NCBI RefSeq assembly: GCF_002017875.1
Contig: NZ_MUFV01000001.1
Coordinates: 2,382,501-2,446,500, forward strand
Length of the DNA stretch: 64,000 nucleotides
Origin: Deinococcus sp. LM3
Lineage (GTDB): Bacteria > Deinococcota > Deinococci > Deinococcales > Deinococcaceae
Direction: 5' to 3'
Under the pieces are notes generated by a model. The model did not search any database. It saw only the letters and a list, made by a program, of their open reading frames with translations, and was not told the origin of the DNA. The translations under genes and the position numbers were made by a program. Shown here piece by piece: positions 58,792 to 64,000 of the stretch; position 1 is the stretch's first letter, and each line of letters starts with the position of its first letter.

Positions 58792-60201
58792 TCAGATCAG
58801 GTCGAGGTAGCGGTCCAGTTCCCACTGGTGCACGGCGGCGCTGTACTCGCGCCACTCGGCGCGTTTGGCGGCCACGAAGTGATCCATGACGTGCTCGCCC
58901 AGCGCGCGGCGCATGATCTCGTCCTTCTCCAGTTCCTCGACCGCCTCGCGCAGGTCGGTGGGCAGCTCCTTGACACGGTGGTGGCGTTTCTCGCGGACCG
59001 TCATCTTGAAGATGTTGCGCTGGATGGCCGGCGCGGGCTCCAGGTTCTGCTCCATGCCGTCCAGCCCGGCGGCCAGCATCACGGCCAGCGCCAGGTAGGG
59101 GTTGCAGCTCGGGTCGGGCATGCGCAGCTCGGCGCGCGTGGAGTTGCCGCGCTTGGCCGGAATGCGGATCAGGGCCGAGCGGTTGCTGGTACTCCAGGCC
59201 ACGTTCACCGGCGCCTCGAACCCCGGCACCAGCCGCTTGTAACTGTTGACCAGCGGGTTGGTGATGGCCGTCATGCCGCCCGCGTGGTCCAGCAGACCCG
59301 CGATGAACTGTTCGGCCGTGCGCGACAGGCCGTACTCGCCGGCCGGGTCCGCGAAGGCGTTCACGCCGTCCCGGAACAGGCTCAGGTGGCAGTGCATGCC
59401 GCTGCCGTTCACGCCGGGAATCGGTTTGGGCAGGAACGACGCCAGCAGCCCGTACTCCAGCGCCACGCGCTTGACCACGAACTTGAACGTCGCGATGCGG
59501 TCGGCGGTCTCCAGCGCCGGGGCGTAGCGGAAGTCGATCTCGTGCTGGCCCGGCGCGACCTCGTGGTGCGCGGCCTCGATCTCGAAACCCATCTCGACGA
59601 GTTTGTTGGTGATCTCGCGGCGGATGCGCTCGCCCTTGTCGATGGGTGCCAGATCGAAGTACCCGGCGCGGTCGTGCGTGACGGTGCTGCCCAGCCCGGC
59701 GGGTGTGCGCTCGAACAGGAAGAATTCCGGCTCGGTGCCCACGAACATCTCGAAGCCCAGCGCCTGAGCCCGCGCGATCTGCCGCTTGAGCACCTGCCGG
59801 GGGTCGCCCTCGAAGGGCGTGCCGTCCGGCAGCGCCACGTCGCAGATCAGGCGGGCGACCCGGCCGCGCTCGCCTTCCTCACGGGAGAACTGCGGGTAGA
59901 TCAGGAAGGTCCGCAGGTCCGGGCGCAGCAGCATGTCGGACTCCTCGACGCGCGTGAAGCCCTCCACGGCGCTGCCGTCGAAGGTCACGTCGCCGTTCAG
60001 GGCCTTCTGGAACTGCGACTTGGGGACCTCGACGTTCTTGGTGGCTCCCAGGATATCGGTGAACTGCAGCCGCAGGAACTTGACCTCGGCTTCCTGCAGG
60101 CGGGCCAGGATGCTCTCGCGCGTGGGGCCGTCAGGCTGGGCGGAACGGTCCGGTGTCTCGGAAGGGACCGGTGTGGCGGGGCGGCTGGAGCGGGTGGGCA
60201 T
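58792..60201 (-). CDS. glnA: Glutamine synthetase type I
   Basis: 469 aa. Type I GS: VKFLRLQFTDILGATKNVEVP, the DGSAVEGFTRVEESDM loop, NGSGMHCHLSLF (active-site His/Glu region) and IRIPAKRGNSTRAELRMPDPSCNPYLAL. Makes glutamine from glutamate and ammonia. N-terminal 25 residues are extra (Pro/Arg-rich). No adenylylation Tyr motif of the NLYDLPPEE type seen. GGAGG upstream. Divergent from glnN. Confidence 0.95.
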   Translation of the reverse strand: MPTRSSRPATPVPSETPDRSAQPDGPTRESILARLQEAEVKFLRLQFTDILGATKNVEVPKSQFQKALNGDVTFDGSAVEGFTRVEESDMLLRPDLRTFLIYPQFSREEGERGRVARLICDVALPDGTPFEGDPRQVLKRQIARAQALGFEMFVGTEPEFFLFERTPAGLGSTVTHDRAGYFDLAPIDKGERIRREITNKLVEMGFEIEAAHHEVAPGQHEIDFRYAPALETADRIATFKFVVKRVALEYGLLASFLPKPIPGVNGSGMHCHLSLFRDGVNAFADPAGEYGLSRTAEQFIAGLLDHAGGMTAITNPLVNSYKRLVPGFEAPVNVAWSTSNRSALIRIPAKRGNSTRAELRMPDPSCNPYLALAVMLAAGLDGMEQNLEPAPAIQRNIFKMTVREKRHHRVKELPTDLREAVEELEKDEIMRRALGEHVMDHFVAAKRAEWREYSAAVHQWELDRYLDLI

Positions 60202-60627
60202 CTGAAACGGACCTCCGGAAGAAGTGAATGCAGCGGTACGGCAGCGGAAACAGGTTGGAGCGCGGGCCGTGCCTGTTCAGCGGCAGACGCGCCGCCTGCC
60301 GGCACACCACCCGGTCGTCCCGAAATGGTACGACCTTCCCAGCCGTCCGTCACCCCGCGCGTCGGCCGGCCCTGACTGCTGCCCACAGATTGTTCCGTTC
60401 GATCTGCGTGACCGTGCGAATCTGGCCTGACAATCTGCAGGATCGACCCGCCAAACCCCCATAAAAACGGGGCGCGGCGGCATCTTGTTCAGAAGAATAC
60501 GTTGACCGCATGAAAAGACCCTCCTATACTCGCGGGCAGTGAGCGGGTCATACGGACCGGCGCGGCGTGAGATCACGGGATGCCCCCACGCCCGCACCAA
60601 CGGCCCAGGCCCGCACCAGGGAGCGAC
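60202..60627. promoter_or_regulatory. Divergent promoter region of glnA and glnN
   Basis: 426 bp. For glnN: -35 TTGACC (60502-60507), 17-bp spacer, -10 TATACT (60525-60530). A glnA promoter was not assigned with certainty. No operator recognised. Confidence 0.6.
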
Positions 60628-62784
<2,157 letters not shown>

Positions 62785-62918
62785 TACGGACTCCGATTGA
62801 ATGGGCTGCAAAGCCCGTTCAATCCGAGCGAAGCGAGTAGGAGAAAAACGGGCTCCGGGCGTGCAGCTGGCAGATCGGTGGTGTTCCGATCTGTCAGCGA
62901 AACAGACGGCAGTTCGTA
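62785..62918 (-). repeat. 134-bp dispersed element, copy E
   Basis: Opposite orientation to copy A, left flank TAA (the glnN stop), right flank CAA. One end degraded. Hairpin arms CAGATCGG and CCGATCTG. Confidence 0.8.
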
Positions 62919-63112
62919 CAAGTCCCGCCAGGGGAGGCAGTAGGAAATGGGGAGGAAGTGCCTCACTGCCCACTTCCCCCTCCGCCCCGGATACACCACC
63001 CGGCGAACCCCAGTGACCCGTCCTGCTTCTGCGCAGGCGGGTCACTCCTTGCTGGGCACTCTGCGTTTCCCAGTTTCAGTCCTGTCCCCGCCACGCGGAG
63101 TAAACTGCGGGC
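62919..63112. other. Gap downstream of glnN
   Basis: 194 bp. Holds the GGAAGTG/CACTTCC hairpin (62954-62977), part of the AGTGGGGAGTGG-like repeat set, and the terminator at 63012-63046. No gene. Confidence 0.5.
63012..63046 (+). terminator. Terminator hairpin after glnN
   Basis: AGTGACCCG (63012-63020) / CGGGTCACT (63038-63046) with an inner CCTGC/GCAGG stem, 14 bp total with one bulge. Confidence 0.7.
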
Positions 63113-63925
63113 GTGTTGAATCTGCTTCGCCGCCCCGCCGTCACCCCCGCCGAACTGGACGAGGGGCTGCGGGCGCTGGGACTGGACGGGTCGCAGCACG
63201 TGATCGTGCACGCCAGCCTGAAGTCCTTCGGAACGCTGGACGGCGGCGCCCGGACGGTCGTGGACGCCCTGGCCGCGCGCACGGCGACCCTGGTGGCTCC
63301 GGCGTTCACGTACTCGACGCTGCTGTCCCGGCCGACCTCGACCACGCACGCCCGCTTTCACCGGGACAGCCGCGTCAGCCGCGACATCGGGCGGGTGTCG
63401 CAGGAGATCGTGGACCGCGCCGCCGCGCTGCGGTCCTTCCACCCGACCCTGAGTTTCATCGCGCTGGGCAGCGAGGCCGGGCGCATCACGCAGGCGCAGT
63501 CCCTGAGCAGTCCGTACCAGCCGGTCGGGGCGCTGTACGACCTGAATGGGTACGCGCTGCTGATGGGGGTGGATTTCGGCAGCAACACCAGCGTGCATTA
63601 CGGTGAGCACCTCGCGGGGATGCCGCTGCTGACGCGTTACGTGCCGCTGGACGGGCAGGTGCTGCCCACCGCCTTCCCGAACTGCTCGGCGGACTTCGAT
63701 CATCTGGCGCCCGAGGTGCACCTGGGACTGCGTAGCGCGCAGGTGGGATCGTGCACCCTGCGCCTGTACCGCGTGCGGGACCTCGTGGACGCCACGGTGC
63801 GCCTGCTGAACCGCGACCCGGAGGCGCTGCTGTGCACGTACCGGGGCTGCCGCTGCCAGGAAGTGCGGACACTGGTGCGCGCGCAGGGCCTGACGCCGCG
63901 CGCGCATACGGGCCTGATCAGTTGA
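63113..63925 (+). CDS. AAC(3)-family aminoglycoside N-acetyltransferase-like protein
   Basis: 270 aa. AAC(3)/YokD fold: VIVHASLKSFGTLDGGARTVVDAL, LVAPAFTYSTLLSRP, FHPTLSFIALGSEA and GVDFGSNTSVHYGEHLAG. Members acetylate aminoglycosides or unknown amines with acetyl-CoA. No mobile gene nearby. GTG start has TAAACT 6 nt upstream. Its last codons fall in the first unit of a tandem repeat. Confidence 0.82.
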   Translation: MLNLLRRPAVTPAELDEGLRALGLDGSQHVIVHASLKSFGTLDGGARTVVDALAARTATLVAPAFTYSTLLSRPTSTTHARFHRDSRVSRDIGRVSQEIVDRAAALRSFHPTLSFIALGSEAGRITQAQSLSSPYQPVGALYDLNGYALLMGVDFGSNTSVHYGEHLAGMPLLTRYVPLDGQVLPTAFPNCSADFDHLAPEVHLGLRSAQVGSCTLRLYRVRDLVDATVRLLNRDPEALLCTYRGCRCQEVRTLVRAQGLTPRAHTGLIS

Positions 63926-63985
63926 AGGGCGTCCTCACAGGCCCGGTCAGCTGAGGTGTATCTTCACGGGCCCGGTCAGCTGAGG
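63908..63985. repeat. 29-bp tandem repeat, about three units
   Basis: Units with core GGCCCGGTCAGCTGAGG at 63935-63956 and 63964-63985 (20-21 of 22 identical), plus a degenerate first unit across the AAC(3)-type gene stop (63908-63930). Confidence 0.7.
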
Positions 63986-64000
63986 CGTTTCTCGCTGGAG

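Noticed and set aside
63113..63925. Acquired aminoglycoside resistance gene
   Set aside because: Composition and leaderless start match the genome, and no transposase or integron is near; it is more likely a resident family member.

Overview
The window is very GC-rich (around 70 % by eye), gene-dense chromosomal DNA. It is almost certainly from a Deinococcus species. Supporting signs are UvrA preceded by a radiation/desiccation-type palindrome, HisZ+HisG, the GSI/GSIII glutamine synthetase pair, ClpB behind a HAIR (HspR) operator, many genes with a TANNNT hexamer 5-10 nt before the start codon (leaderless transcription, known in Deinococcus), and small dispersed non-coding repeats. I saw no rRNA, tRNA, CRISPR array, prophage or transposase gene.

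Layout. 1-17.9 kb: M3 oligopeptidase end, SppA, a GATase-like/truncated-globin fusion, cytochrome c, a cobalamin-binding-like protein, TetR, the mtnN-lrgA-lrgB operon, PatB-type C-S lyase, hisZ-hisG, an EndoIII-like protein with altered catalytic residues, a frameshifted cysQ, GNAT, D-2-hydroxyacid dehydrogenase, a methyltransferase, a phosphodiesterase, a DUF5063-like protein and mnmA. 18-30 kb: lysA, NERD/zinc-ribbon protein, secreted phospholipase A2, TetR, TerC, DMT exporter, S41 protease, lipoprotein, rRNA methyltransferase, M23 peptidase, a beta-propeller and a pectate lyase with its own promoter/operator. 30.5-46.5 kb: uvrA and a membrane protein, a DsbA/DsbB pair, SDR, etfBA, a beta-barrel protein, a CMD protein, clpC, DUF2087 protein plus radA, PH-like membrane protein, ArsR plus AHSA1-type protein. 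46.7-64 kb: clpB, a secreted propeller, an interrupted lipocalin/CrtC-like gene, the livJ-livHMGF branched-chain amino acid importer, divergent glnA (GSI) and glnN (GSIII), and an AAC(3)-family acetyltransferase.

The most unusual feature is a family of about 133-bp non-autonomous elements. They have imperfect TACGGA(C/T)TCCG terminal repeats, two internal hairpins and 3-bp TNA target duplications. There are five long copies (35731, 46561, 49459, 52042, 62785) and one 50-bp palindromic copy (43018). Copy 52042 splits the lipocalin-like gene, and removing the element plus one TGA restores the reading frame exactly. Three long copies abut the stop codon of dsbB, clpB or glnN. The internal hairpin shows compensatory base changes between copies.

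Functional themes are stress and DNA repair (uvrA, radA, EndoIII-like, clpB, clpC), nitrogen and amino-acid metabolism (glnA/glnN, liv, lysA, his), and envelope or secreted functions (SppA, PLA2, M23, S41, pectate lyase, DsbAB). Start codons were chosen from ribosome-binding sites, promoter spacing and family length. These choices are inference.
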